Positions 17,514 through 26,903 of a stretch of 64,000 bases of DNA are shown piece by piece. The position numbers were made by a program, and so were the translations under genes. The DNA is from Ktedonobacter robiniae (GTDB taxonomy: Bacteria > Chloroflexota > Ktedonobacteria > Ktedonobacterales > Ktedonobacteraceae): positions 62,001-126,000 of the forward strand of contig NZ_BNJG01000005.1 of assembly GCF_016587375.1 (NCBI RefSeq), given 5' to 3'. How positions within the stretch are numbered: the first letter of the stretch is position 1; each line of letters opens with the position of its first letter. The notes beneath the pieces are model-generated. The model was not told the origin of the DNA. It ran no database searches and saw only the letters and a list, made by a program, of their open reading frames with translations.

Positions 17514-18488
17514 ATAGTGTTTGAAAGTGGTCATCTCGCCGAGAGGAAGAAGAAAGGGGTTGATGTAACGAGTCGAAGAAGCAGAAAGAAAGTGCAGAAG
17601 GCGTATGAAGGTGACACTGGGGAGGAAAGCCTATCCCTCCGATCTGACGGATGAGCAGTGGGAACTGTTGGAACCCCTGATCCCTCAACCATCCCTGCAG
17701 GGCCGCAAGCCGTTTGTCTCGCGACGCGAGGTCGTCAATGCAATTTTGTACGTTTTGCGCAGTGGATGTCCCTGGCGCATGCTGCCCCATGAATTTCCCG
17801 CGTGGCAAAGCGTCTATTACAATTTTCACCGCTGGGAGCGCGAAGGCGTTTGGGATCGTATTCTGCAAACCCTACGCATGCGGATGCGCACCAGGCAAGG
17901 CCGAGAGGAAGAGCCAAGTGCGGCGATCATCGACAGTCAATCCATCAAAACGAGTGCGGTTCGGGGTCCTGAAAAGGGCTACGACGTCGGAAAAAAAACG
18001 TGGGGCCGCAAGCGTCATGCATTCGTCGATACGCAGGGCAATCTGTTGGCTGTGAAGGTGACAGGAGCCCAGGCCTCTGATCACCAGGGCGGCACTGCCC
18101 TGCTCGAGCCACTCAAGAATGCGCTTCCCCGTCTGCAGCTCATTTGGGGCGATAGTCATTACGGCGGAACCTTTCTGACCTGGGTGAAAGAAACGCTGGG
18201 CTGGACGATTGAGACCATCCATGCAGTCACGCTCCCCAAACGAGGCCTGCTCGTGCCCGAAGGGGAGGAGGTGGACTGGGACGCATTGTTTCCCACAGGC
18301 TTGCGGCCTCAGCCCAAGCGATGGATCATTGAGCGCAGTTTCTCCTGGATCGTGCGCTGGAGGAGGCTTTGCCGCGATCACGAGGGGCTCCCACAGAGCA
18401 GTGAGGCCTTTATCAAGCTCTCTGCCAGCTACCGTATGCTCACCACGCTCGTGCCAGCTTTCCCATCGCGACCGTTTTAAAACACTAT
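17514..18488 (+). mobile_element. Intact IS5-family insertion sequence
   Basis: The element begins ATAGTGTTTG and ends AAACACTAT. It is flanked by CTAAG on both sides (17509-17513 and 18489-18493), consistent with a target duplication. The single transposase gene is intact, so the insertion is probably recent. Confidence 0.85.
17605..18480 (+). CDS. IS5-family transposase, intact
   Basis: A 291-residue DDE transposase. It has the N-terminal YPSDLTDEQWELLEPL and LRSGCPWRMLPHEFPAW, a first Asp in AIIDSQSIKT, a second Asp in IWGDSHYGG and the Glu in WIIERSFSWIVRWRR. Length and motifs are complete. The stop codon lies in the right inverted repeat. It differs from the decayed IS5 copy at 14908-15780, so two lineages are present. 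Confidence 0.93.
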   Translation: MKVTLGRKAYPSDLTDEQWELLEPLIPQPSLQGRKPFVSRREVVNAILYVLRSGCPWRMLPHEFPAWQSVYYNFHRWEREGVWDRILQTLRMRMRTRQGREEEPSAAIIDSQSIKTSAVRGPEKGYDVGKKTWGRKRHAFVDTQGNLLAVKVTGAQASDHQGGTALLEPLKNALPRLQLIWGDSHYGGTFLTWVKETLGWTIETIHAVTLPKRGLLVPEGEEVDWDALFPTGLRPQPKRWIIERSFSWIVRWRRLCRDHEGLPQSSEAFIKLSASYRMLTTLVPAFPSRPF

Positions 18489-18493
18489 CTAAG

Positions 18494-19901
18494 AAGCCAG
18501 CACGCACCTCTACCCCAGCGCCAGCCTCCGCCGACCAGTCGCCGGCTCAGCCACTTGAACATCCTGCCGCTCCGCCTAAGAAGCCAGCGCCACGAGACAA
18601 GGTCGCACAGAAGAAGAAGGAGAAAGAGGATCTACCAGTACCACTACAGCCAATGGAGGCCAGACCGATAGTGGTGGATGAGGCCGTCACGCCGCGCAGC
18701 GTTCCCAGCCAGATGCTCGCTCCAATAGATGTGGTGGTCAGCCTGGTCCCAGCCTCACCGTTACGACGCAAGCACAGACGCACACGTGCGCTCCTGGTTG
18801 CTATGCTGCTGGCGCTCTTCCTGCTGATCGGCGGCTCAATGTTGAGTGTTTTTGTCGGATTCGGCCCGCTGGCCCGGCTCTTCCCCGGCAGTTCCGCCAG
18901 TGTAACCATCACGCCTGAGAAGAAAACAGTTAAAAATGTCTATGCTATTTCGGCGACGACCTGGGTACCTGACCCGGCGCTGCACCAGGTAGCCGCGCAC
19001 TTTATCAGCGTGACCACGTCACCCCACACAAAAACGGTGCAAACGTCCGGACGTGGTATGACTCAGGCCATCAATGCTCTGGGCTTGCTGACCTTTTATA
19101 ATGCCCTACCCTCTTCACAGAACATTCCCGCCGGAACGATCTTTGTCGATAAGAAAGGCATCCAGGTCGCCACTGACGATGAGCAGTATCGCCCACGCGC
19201 TCATTCCCGGCGCCCAAGGCAATATCCCGGCCCTGGATTTTCAAGAGACAACCTGCTGCCACGCCGGCATTACGCTGACCAATCATGATGCCTTTAGTGA
19301 CGGACAGGATGCCCGGCCCTACTCGTATGTGCAGCAGAGTGATATTGATATGGCCGCCAGCACCCTGACAGCTGAAATGACCAGCGAGGGACAGCAGGCG
19401 ATACAAGGGAAGATTCAGAGCGGGGAACAGCAGGCCGGAAAGGCGAAATGCAGTGCCAGTTCGAGCGCCAGCCATAGCGCGGGCGAGCGCTCCAATAGCG
19501 TGACCGTCTCCACGACGATGACCTGCATAGCTGAAGTATTCAATCGCGATGATGCCTATGCCATGGCGACCAACCTGCTCAAAAGTGATGCCACGCAGAC
19601 CTTTCACAACCACTATGCCCTGACCAGCCCGCTGAAAACGACATTGATCAATGCTGTGATTCAGAATCCAGAGGGCATGATCTCGCTGCACATCGAGGCG
19701 CAGGGGCAGTGGGTGGCACAGTTTGATGCAGCGAGCCGGCAGGAGATGGCGCGTTTGATCGCGGGCCTCAATGCGGCCTCGGCGCAGGATCTGCTGTTGC
19801 ACCAGCCCGGGATTACCCAGGTCCGCATTACAGTCACCAATAGCCCCGGCAATGTGCTGCCCCTCGACGAGCACAAGATGATCATTCAGGTTGGCCCGTA
19901 G
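18494..19901 (+). pseudogene. Baseplate-J-like membrane protein, 5' end lost and frameshifted
   Basis: Reading on directly from the IS5 copy is a Pro/Lys-rich cytoplasmic region, one membrane segment (LLVAMLLALFLLIGGSML) and an outer domain (SVTITPEKK, then TGVV-like beta segments). Near 19190 the frame changes and continues as GAQGNIPALDFQETTC to a stop at 19901. Proteins of this type are annotated as baseplate J/gp47-like in Ktedonobacteria. The 5' part is missing, cut off at the IS5 insertion, and one indel breaks the rest. No phage genes are nearby, so a phage origin is not implied. Confidence 0.7.
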
Positions 19902-19923
19902 GGGTTGGGGCAGCGCCCTCGTG

Positions 19924-20826
19924 GGTTGTGTTGCAAGAATGAGAAAGGGAAAAACTGGGTAGAAAGAGTGGTTCACTTTGATCAGTTTAGGTAGCCATCC
20001 CAAATAGATTGGCAACCAGTGCCACCAGACCAGCCACAGCACCTCTTTCTATCCCTTGTCCTTTGCGTAATATATTCATGATCTCGTATCCTTGGAAGGT
20101 GCGCCATGCTGTCTCGAACGAGAAGAAACCCATCCCTGGCTTCGTCTGCCGTTTGATGAACCGATGGTCTTGTTCGATCAGGTTGTTGAGATACTTGACT
20201 TGCTGCAATACCACCGCTCCAGCAAGCATTCCAGCCGCTTTAAGGTCAGCAATGGCTTTCGGGTAGGCAGCATTGTTATCGGCATTGATGACGCGGGGAG
20301 TTGGTGTGGTGGGAGAGTCAGTCAACGTGGGGGACTGGATCATCGGCTCCTCGACAGGATGTCCTTGAGGCACGCAATCAGCAGTAACGTGCAACACTTT
20401 GCAGAAAAAGAGTTTGGCAGCCTCAGCGTCACGTATTGGGCTCAAGAGAAACTCCAGGGTCTGACCATCTGAATCAACGGCTCGGTAGAGGTACATCCAT
20501 GTTTTCTTGATCTTGATAGAGGTTTCATCGACACGCTACGAGGCATTGCAGGCTTTGAGATAAGACCGAGATCGCTTCTCCAATTCAGGTGCGTTGCGTT
20601 GGACGAGAGCGATAGATTGTCGTATGATCGACGTAGAGACCTCGTTCTTGCATCATCTCTTCCAAATCCCGGTAGCTTAGAGGGTAGCGAAGATACCATC
20701 GCATGCAACAGAATGATGTCGGATTGGAAATGACGCCATTTGAACGGAGTTTGCTCGATCATGTCTGATCCTCTTTTGCTTTTTCGCTTCACTTTAGCAG
20801 ATCAGCTTACTTCTTGCAACACAACC
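19924..20826 (-). pseudogene. IS6-family (type A) element, heavily decayed
   Basis: The ends are GGTTGTGTTGCAAG (19924-19937) and its complement (20813-20826). The leftward transposase starts at 20763 (TPFKWRHFQSDIILL) and loses frame several times. The later part reads YLNNLIEQDHRFIKR and GMGFFSFETAWRT to 19987. It belongs to the same group as the intact copy at 39220-40058 but is inactive. It inserted into a gene whose tail remains at 20827-20949. Confidence 0.88.
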
Positions 20827-20949
20827 GACGGTAGTGAGCCTGAGGACTTTCGGAATATGGGGAAGTGCCTTGGGGTCCCACACTCCTCGTTATACACGCG
20901 TCATGATAGAGCTGTGAAGAAGCTTCGCAAGCACTTTAAGCGAGCGTAG
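20827..20949 (+). pseudogene. C-terminal scrap of a sigma-70 region-4-like protein
   Basis: About 40 codons directly follow the IS6 end: MGKCLGVPHSSLYTRHDRAVKK, a helix-turn-helix like sigma region 4, then KLRKHFKRA and a stop. The upstream part of the gene was removed by the IS. A hairpin follows at 20993-21028. Confidence 0.5.
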
Positions 20950-20992
20950 TTGCTAGTGGAGATGTGTCCCACCACACCTCCACATTGTTGCT

Positions 20993-21028
20993 GTGTGGCT
21001 AGCGGGTCACATGGCTCGCTAGCCACAC
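20993..21028 (+). terminator. Hairpin after the sigma-like scrap
   Basis: A 12-bp perfect stem, GTGTGGCTAGCG (20993-21004) with its complement (21017-21028), and a 12-base loop. No strong T-tract follows. Confidence 0.55.
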
Positions 21029-21095
21029 TCCCCGCCCCCCACCCCACCTGCGGCGGACGACGGTAGGAGTCGGCCGCCTCGTTAACGAGTTATGG

Positions 21096-21440
21096 CTACG
21101 ATGCACGATGCTTTCTGAAGTTAACGAGGATAGACCGGGTAAGTGCTGCCAAGCAATCGGCGCAAAGATCTTTCATATCGCCGAACAAGGTACGTGTTTC
21201 TTTAAAGAGTGCTTGAACACGTTCATAAGGCAAAGCATCGACAGTGCGGATGTAGTTTTTGGCTTGCCTCATTAGCCTGTTCACACGTGCTTTGAGCAGT
21301 GTGAGATCTTTGCCCGCGTCCTGCGGGCAAAGCTGGAGATCAAGTACAGCCTGGAGCATGGCCTGGTAGTAGTGGAGATACACCGGTAGTGTTGCAAAAA
21401 ATTTAGAGCTGAGAAAATAGAGTAAGTAATTACGGTACAA
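21096..21440 (-). pseudogene. Small helical protein whose N-terminus comes from a MITE
   Basis: A 114-residue frame. Residues from about 20 on form a helical, charged protein (LLKARVNRLMRQAKNYIRTV) of unknown function. The first 19 residues, including the only start codon and FFATLP, are translated from the MITE at 21385-21546. The original gene start was therefore displaced. It may be expressed from the element or be dead. Confidence 0.5.
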
Positions 21441-21546
21441 GAATCATTTCCGTAGAGAAAAGGTAAACATTCTGCACCTTTTTCCTCGTGAAATGTGTTC
21501 GTGTGCACTTCAATTTGCTGAGATTTAATTTTTTTGCAACACTACC
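21385..21546. mobile_element. 162-bp MITE with IS6-like ends
   Basis: The ends GGTAGTGTTGCAAAAAA (21385 on) and the inverted copy ending at 21546 match over 17 bp, then imperfectly to about 29 bp. They differ by one base from the type A IS6 ends of this window (GGTTGTGTTGCAA), so that transposase may mobilise it. There is no internal gene. Both flanking reading frames start inside it. Confidence 0.75.
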
Positions 21547-22204
21547 AACTCAGGAGGAGGCGGATCAGCTTAGCGGGCTTCTAGGATTTAATGTGCCAGT
21601 GAGTGAGGATCACTTGGATATTAAATCAAGTGGAAGCATAATCGTTTTCAAGAAATCTCAGTGGTGGCTGATGGTTTTTGAAGCCACTTACCTGCACGTT
21701 ACACAAATTCCAGAAGCCTTGCCTCCAGCCATAGGAGAGTTTTGTACCACCTGTGGATGGCCTGATAAGCGATGTATGTGCGAAACTTTTACCCTCTCTC
21801 ATAGAGAAGAGTGTTTCTCAGCTAGGTCAGAGGTCGCTAATGAGCTTTATCTAGCTGCGCTTGAGCAATGGATTTCTACGCTGCGCCAAACCGAGCAAAT
21901 GGACCTTGAAATGATCAAATTGGCATGTATGGGTGCTCGTGACGCGTACTATCGTTGTGAGAAAACGGAGCTAGCTTTGGAGGGAACAGCGATAGATCTG
22001 GATAAAACAGTGACGCCTAAAGCCTGGTCTCGCTGGCAGGCATTGGAAACTGCTTCTTTCCGGAAAGATCCTACGTGTGTGGACGATACCTTGGCTAATA
22101 GTACTTGTCGCTTTCTTAAAAATTTGGCTGAGCATATTGAGCAAATCAATCGACGCAAGCAAAGGACTACAACCCCACTTCTAGAAAAGGAGGAACTTCT
22201 CTGA
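21488..22204 (+). CDS. Cysteine-cluster protein of unknown function, start inside MITE
   Basis: A 238-residue frame. Its first 20 residues or so (ending FFATLP) come from the MITE; the host part begins TQEEADQLSGLLGF. The middle has a compact metal-binding-like cluster, FCTTCGWPDKRCMC (about 95-108). The C-terminal half is helical and ends LLEKEELL. No family was recognised. The native start was probably lost or lies downstream at an internal Met, so expression is uncertain. Confidence 0.6.
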   Translation: MKCVRVHFNLLRFNFFATLPTQEEADQLSGLLGFNVPVSEDHLDIKSSGSIIVFKKSQWWLMVFEATYLHVTQIPEALPPAIGEFCTTCGWPDKRCMCETFTLSHREECFSARSEVANELYLAALEQWISTLRQTEQMDLEMIKLACMGARDAYYRCEKTELALEGTAIDLDKTVTPKAWSRWQALETASFRKDPTCVDDTLANSTCRFLKNLAEHIEQINRRKQRTTTPLLEKEELL

Positions 22205-23155
22205 AACGTCGTCATCTTACTGTTGGTCTCTTATTATCCAAGAATGTGAAGCCAAGTTTGTTTGTTAACCCAGCCTGATGTTGGTGCTCTAGGATACCGC
22301 TTGACAGGTGAAAACCTGTGGTGGATTTCTTTTGGGCATTGGTAATGAGCAGCGGTGTTTTTAATGATGGTTCTCTAAGAGTTAGCGTCTTGAATGGGAT
22401 GCCTTTCACTATTGACCTTCGAGCAGTGAACGTATGTAAACATAGAGTGGGCGTGCTAATGAACTCCAAGATGCCAGTGGTAGGGCGTCGGTCAAGATGA
22501 ACTCCTGGCGTATTGTTGTAGAGCATGGCATAAGCCTTCTCCATGTGAGAAGGGAGAAAAGGTGAGTTCACATATTGTGAACTCACCTCAAATGTTTTTT
22601 GGATGGAGTATACAGAGTGTTCGAACAAGAACAATCTGCCTAACATATGAGAAGCCTGGGCAAGCTAGCGGTAAAAAAACTTTTACCGCTGCGCCATATT
22701 ATTGGTAAGTTTAGCTAGAGAGAGCAAAGGGGTACGGGTGCTATTACAGCTCTGGCTCCTTAACTCAGATCTATCGTGACATGTGACGCTTATTTTTTGT
22801 TTGCTTTTACACACTGGATTTTATGCGAATCCTGAAGATACATGTTTTGAGTTTAAACTCCGGCGGCTGCAGGGAGACCAGATGATCCTTAGTCGGTACG
22901 ATTGTTGCGCTTGGCATTGGATTTATGGCGTGACGGTCTGCTTCTTCTACCCATGTACTACTCTTTCCGCTATGGGGAGACTGAGCAGGGATCAGAGACC
23001 AGGTTCTTATGACTGTTGAAGCAGGCACTGCCAGCGATGGGGAAGGGCGTGATGGCGCGCCCTGGCTAGACCGGCGTCGCAAGAGCCTCTGAGGTGGGAG
23101 TCAGGAACGCTCTGCTGGAAGCGGCATGACCTGGCCGAGAGATAGGAATGTCGTG
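22205..23155. other. 0.95-kb stretch without a supported gene
   Basis: Several short frames occur but none has a convincing start, codon pattern or family match. It holds the hairpin at 22561-22587 and runs into a strong terminator at 23156. This suggests a lost gene or a non-coding transcript reading rightward. Confidence 0.45.
22561..22597 (+). terminator. Hairpin terminator, 12-bp stem
   Basis: GGTGAGTTCACA (22561-22572) and its complement (22576-22587) with a 3-base loop. It is followed by TCAAATGTTTTTT on the plus strand; the minus strand also has a T-rich exit, so it may work both ways. Confidence 0.65.
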
Positions 23156-23190
23156 ACTGTTTGACGGGAAAACCGTCAAACAGTTTTTTT
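23156..23190 (+). terminator. Strong orphan Rho-independent terminator
   Basis: Stem ACTGTTTGACGG (23156-23167) with its complement (23173-23184), a GAAAA loop and seven T. No recognised gene precedes it for nearly 1 kb. Confidence 0.85.
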
Positions 23191-23518
23191 ACGAGCTATT
23201 GACTTTTTATGCGTCCAATGCTTTTAGCGCATACTGACCTGATATTATCTGCCGTTAATTGCAGCCGGCCATAACAGCATACTATAAACATTAACGAAGA
23301 AAATAGATAAATAAAGCTTTTGACGCAAATTGCCTGCAAGTGTCCGGTTTCTGTCCTGTCAGGAAACAATTTTCTCTTCTATAATGGGAAACATGATCTA
23401 AATGATCTTTTGCCCTTCTACAACTCATCACCAACTTATTCATCTAAAAATATCTAGAGCGTTGGTCGATACAAAAACGTTTTTAAAAGCTAACAAAAAG
23501 GAGACAAGTACGAAACTA

Positions 23519-23785
23519 ATGCCTACAAAATCATATCAGCAAAGAAAGAGACCCAGAACATTTCGTTTTGTTAATGGACTCGCAGCCCTCATCGGAATAA
23601 CCATTGCAGGACTGATACTGCATGGGCCGGACTTTTACCAACTACAACTTTATCAAATTGTATTCCTCGCTGTACTCGCTTACGTAATCGGGCGAGGAAT
23701 ATTTGATCTGCTCACATTTAAGCCGTCTAGAACAGAGAACTTCAATCAGGATGCTACCAGCGCAGACTTACAAGAACGAAACTGA
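23519..23785 (+). CDS. Small two-helix membrane protein
   Basis: 88 residues from the ATG at 23519: a basic N-terminus (QQRKRPRTFR), two membrane segments (about 18-38 and 45-65) and a polar tail. AAAAAGGAG lies about 14 bases upstream, a little far. An upstream in-frame Met at 23402 is less likely because the extension lacks coding character. No family recognised. Confidence 0.6.
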   Translation: MPTKSYQQRKRPRTFRFVNGLAALIGITIAGLILHGPDFYQLQLYQIVFLAVLAYVIGRGIFDLLTFKPSRTENFNQDATSADLQERN

Positions 23786-23804
23786 TAAATTACAGAAATT
23801 GGCC

Positions 23805-23875
23805 CTTCGGATTTTGTTGTGGATTCGAGCCGCGAATCCGCCTGACCGCGTGTGAACCCACAACAGATTCCGAAG
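23805..23875 (+). repeat. Cloverleaf-like inverted repeat after the small membrane gene
   Basis: The outer arms (23805-23822 and 23858-23875) pair over 18 bp with two mismatches. An inner hairpin GGATTCG / CGAATCC lies at 23821-23839. It sits 20 bp past the stop at 23785 and may end that transcript. It has no T-tract. Confidence 0.55.
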
Positions 23876-23893
23876 ACCCGTAATGGCAGTATG

Positions 23894-25083
23894 TCAAGTA
23901 CTGTGTAAAAGGACAAGATCTGGCTGAGCTTGCGATGCTGGTGGCATCGTGAGCTTGTGGAAGGTCAAGCCGCGAATGACGGCATAGAAGAGCAGCAGAC
24001 AGCTCCCCTCATTGCGAAACGCGGCAGCCATCTTGTGCGAACGACGTTTGACTTCTCCAAAGAGCCGCTCACTGACATTGTTGGTGCGAATGGTCTTCCA
24101 GTGCGTCTTCGGAAAGGTGTAAAAGGTGAGACAAGCCTCCAGATCCCGCTGCAAGCACTCTACCGCGGTGGGATAGACCTTCTGGTACTTCTCAAGGAAA
24201 GCAGCCACGGCTTGATCGGCCTGCTGTCGGCTTTCTTGGTAAAAGAGGGCTTTGAGCTCAAGTTCAAGCTGTTCTCGCTGCTTGCTCGGAACGTAACTGA
24301 GCACGTTCTCCATCTTGTGCAGAACACAGCGTTGTCTCTGTGCGGTCGGGAAGTGCTTGGTGATGGCATTGAGCATGGCCCGGTTGCCATCACTGATCCA
24401 GAGCCCGATTTCCTTGACTCCTCGTGCTTTGAGGTCCTCCATGAGATCCTCCCACGCCTGCTGATTCTCCCGATCCCCCACGCGAAAAGCCAGCACTTCT
24501 CGCTCTCCGGTGATGGCAATGCCCACCACCGCCAAGATGGGCATCTTGCAGCCTTCGCTCTGGTAGATCACGGTGAAGTAGGTCCCATCGGCAAAGGCGT
24601 AGGCATAGCGCTGAGCTAGGGGACGGGCTTTCCACTGCTCATACTCCTCTTGCAGCGTATGAAACACCCGCGAGACGGTTGAGGCACTCGGATGCAAACC
24701 GGTTAATGTCTCGATGATCTCTCCGACTTGAGCCATGCTCACTCCTTTGATGAACATGTCTTGCATGGCGCCATCCAGCTCGTCGCGGCGGCGATGATAA
24801 CGCTCAAACAACTGCGTGTGATACCCTCCTCGCGTGCGAGGAACGGGCACATCAGCGATTTCTCCCACGGTGGTGTCCAGATGACGGCTGTAGTGTCCAT
24901 TGCGTTGATCTCGACGGTGTGGCTGCGCTCATACGGCTTGGCTCCAATAAAGGCCGTCACTTCTTCTTCCAGCACATTGATGAATGCGATGCGAACGGCG
25001 TACTGGAGTCGCTCTTTCACCAGCTGCTCAAAGGCCTCTTGACGGGTGATGATGTCTTCGCTAGAGTGATCGTAAAGGGTCAT
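23894..25083 (-). pseudogene. IS256-family (mutator) transposase, frameshifted
   Basis: The N-terminal piece begins at 25083 (MTLYDHSSEDIITRQEAFEQLV) and runs to FIGAKPYERS. The catalytic part continues in another frame: YADGTYF-like AFADGTYFTV, then LWISDGNRAMLNA and NNVSERLFGEVKRR to 23894. A one-base indel near 24925 separates them. Together they give about 395 residues, a normal IS256 length. The element ends show GTGTAAAA on the left (about 23903) and TTTTACAC on the right (to about 25148). Confidence 0.9.
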
Positions 25084-25148
25084 GGCTATCCTCCTGGTTC
25101 AGTTTCACTACATTTTCCAGTTCAGGATACCAGACCTTTTTTTTACAC

Positions 25149-25498
25149 ACCACTCAGAATACTGCCCCCGTAATTTGTGTACACTTGTCAGTGGGGGGGG
25201 GAGGCTCTTTTTTTTGTGTGGTTGTGTATCATATAGTCATAAATAGTTTGGAGCGTCTGGGCGTGTTGGGGTTGGCCACTGCGGTCGTCATGGGTTGTCG
25301 ATCTGCCGGGGGCAGGCGGAGAAGGTGATTGAGGGGAGTGGGAGATGTCCCCGAGAAGCCAGCCTGTCCCTGGTGGAGTAGTTCACCGAGCAGTGGTGTG
25401 TCCCGGTCGAGTACGACAAGGAGGAAGGAGGCACGAGGGGGAGTATCGTTGTGACCTGAGCGCTTACACGCGCACGCTGATGAGGGAAGTGATCGTCG
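25149..25498. other. Intergenic, no gene seen
   Basis: It contains a run of nine or ten G near 25192 followed by a T-run. There is no credible reading frame. Confidence 0.45.
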
Positions 25499-25735
25499 TT
25501 AGAAGCCGCGTTCCTCCTGCGTGGCCAGAAGAAAATAGACGAGCGCGAGCAGAAACGGGAACAAGCTGAGGATGAGCACGGCCGCGCGTGTTGATGCGGG
25601 CCAGTCCAGAACCACATCGATGCTGATGAGGACCATGGTGATCCCAAGAAAGATCAGGCCTAGTATCTTGTAGAGCGTGGGATGACGATGGACTATTTTC
25701 TTCTCCTCTTCGTAAAAGCTTTCCAACGTTTCCAT
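25499..25735 (-). CDS. Small two-helix membrane protein
   Basis: 78 residues: a charged N-terminus (METLESFYEEEKKIV), two membrane segments (about 23-42 and 50-70) and a short tail. An in-frame stop just before the ATG fixes the start. The ribosome site is poor (GAAGG abuts the ATG). No family recognised. Confidence 0.6.
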   Translation of the reverse strand: METLESFYEEEKKIVHRHPTLYKILGLIFLGITMVLISIDVVLDWPASTRAAVLILSLFPFLLALVYFLLATQEERGF

Positions 25736-25738
25736 CCT

Positions 25739-26251
25739 TCACAGATAGTTTACACAACGTGTACGTAGGGGAAGAGCATCCAATGGAGCGTGAGGCAAGG
25801 CTCTAACATAGATGTGTTCGGGAATGAGCGATGAAACCGCTTGCTTCAGGGGGAGAGCGTGCGATGGGTGGACCTGATAGTGTATTGCGCCTGAGCTACG
25901 AGAGGACAGGGCCGAGCGCGCGGCGTCAGGGGGTTCTGCCTGACACCCATCCCTAACCCGTCCGCGACACATCCTCAACACGTCCCTCCTGCTCGCTCCA
26001 GCCTGCCTGAACGCCACTTCATGCCTGGTAACGCCTTGTAACGCCTGCTGAAATGCTCTCAAACGCCTTGTGATGCCTTGTGATGCCTTGTGATGCCTAC
26101 TGAAATGGCGCCAAATGCCTGGTAATGCCTTGTGATGCCTGCCGAAATGCCGCCTACTGCCACTAGATGCCTGCTCTTGCTCTTGAAGGGCTATTCTTGC
26201 TTGGTTGACACGTTTTTCCCGCTCTTCTTGTGTTCTTGAATGCTCTTGCAC
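25739..26251 (-). CDS. Doubtful repeat-rich reading frame
   Basis: A 170-residue frame. The first 28 residues are helical and charged (EEREKRVNQARIALQEQEQ). The middle, HHKALPGIWRHFSRHHKA-like, is translated from the tandem repeat at 26021-26160. The rest has a low-complexity, uneven composition. It could be a frame kept open by the repeat rather than a gene. Confidence 0.3.
   Translation of the reverse strand: MQEHSRTQEEREKRVNQARIALQEQEQASSGSRRHFGRHHKALPGIWRHFSRHHKASQGITRRLRAFQQALQGVTRHEVAFRQAGASRRDVLRMCRGRVRDGCQAEPPDAARSALSSRSSGAIHYQVHPSHALPLKQAVSSLIPEHIYVRALPHAPLDALPLRTRCVNYL
26021..26160. repeat. Degenerate tandem repeats, 10-bp unit in a higher-order array
   Basis: The 10-bp unit GCCTTGTGAT and its variants (GCCTGGTAAC, GCCTTGTAAC) recur. 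They are grouped into about three larger blocks that each end in CTGCTGAAATG, CTACTGAAATG or CTGCCGAAATG. It is direct evidence of slippage and block duplication. Confidence 0.75.
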
Positions 26252-26420
26252 CTGCGGCCCTGGGACATGACATTTGTCATACTCTTTTGCTGATATCTTC
26301 CACTACGGAAAAAAAGCATTTCTTGGTATGCTAGGAACTGTAAAGGGACCTTATGAAAGAAGCAACCCTCTATGCAAAACTTGGAATGAAACATTCTGGT
26401 TGAAAGAACGAGGCAGAAAA

Positions 26421-26816
26421 ATGGGTACACGAAATGCACGGATCTTGCTGGCTACTCTTGGCTTTATCGGTATTGTCGCGCTCTCCGCCTCATTTGCGAT
26501 GAACCCTGGTCCACCTGCTGGGGCGACGCTTCCCCAGATCATGGCGTGGGGCAAGCAGAATCAAGTCTTGATTGAGGCTGGTGCCTGGCTCCAGGTGTTC
26601 GGTTCGTTTCTGCAACTCATGTTGATCCTGGGGGTGTTATCTATCACAGACACGCTCAAGCGTTTCATTGGCATCATTACCGCGTGCGCGGTCTTGTTGA
26701 TCATGGGGATTAGCCTAGTCGAGTCGTCTTTCTACCTCAACGCTATCGCTGGTGGCCCCAATGGCGACATGGCAAAACTGCTATGTTGCAAGAATCTTCC
26801 GCAACATAGCAGTTGC
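26421..26816 (+). pseudogene. Truncated multi-helix membrane protein
   Basis: The ATG at 26421 (GAGG 10 bases upstream) begins MGTRNARILLATLGFIGIV. Three membrane segments follow (about 8-28, 53-75, 82-105). The conserved text ends at GGPNGDMAKL. From there the frame runs through a perfect hairpin (26776-26814) and into sequence opposite other genes, so the 3' part is lost. It is a remnant of a protein of about 230 residues. Confidence 0.6.
26776..26814 (+). terminator. 14-bp perfect hairpin
   Basis: AACTGCTATGTTGC (26776-26789) pairs with 26801-26814 across an 11-base loop. It marks the end of the truncated membrane gene. No T-tract follows. Confidence 0.5.
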
Positions 26817-26903
26817 CCTTCAGCCAGGGAAACGGATGAAGAGGTATTTAGCCTTTCTTTTCGAGGAGGCGTTAGGATCGTCTGGTTCCCCTCGATCCAT
26901 TGC

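Noticed and set aside
18209-18490. Continuation of the baseplate-J-like frame leftward into the IS5
   Set aside because: That stretch is an alternative frame of the intact IS5 transposase.
18494-19901. Prophage tail baseplate gene
   Set aside because: The baseplate-J similarity is only to a domain used in Ktedonobacteria membrane proteins. No phage structural genes surround it.
22212-22646. A 144-residue minus-strand frame
   Set aside because: No start site, no family and an internal terminator-like hairpin. Not supported.
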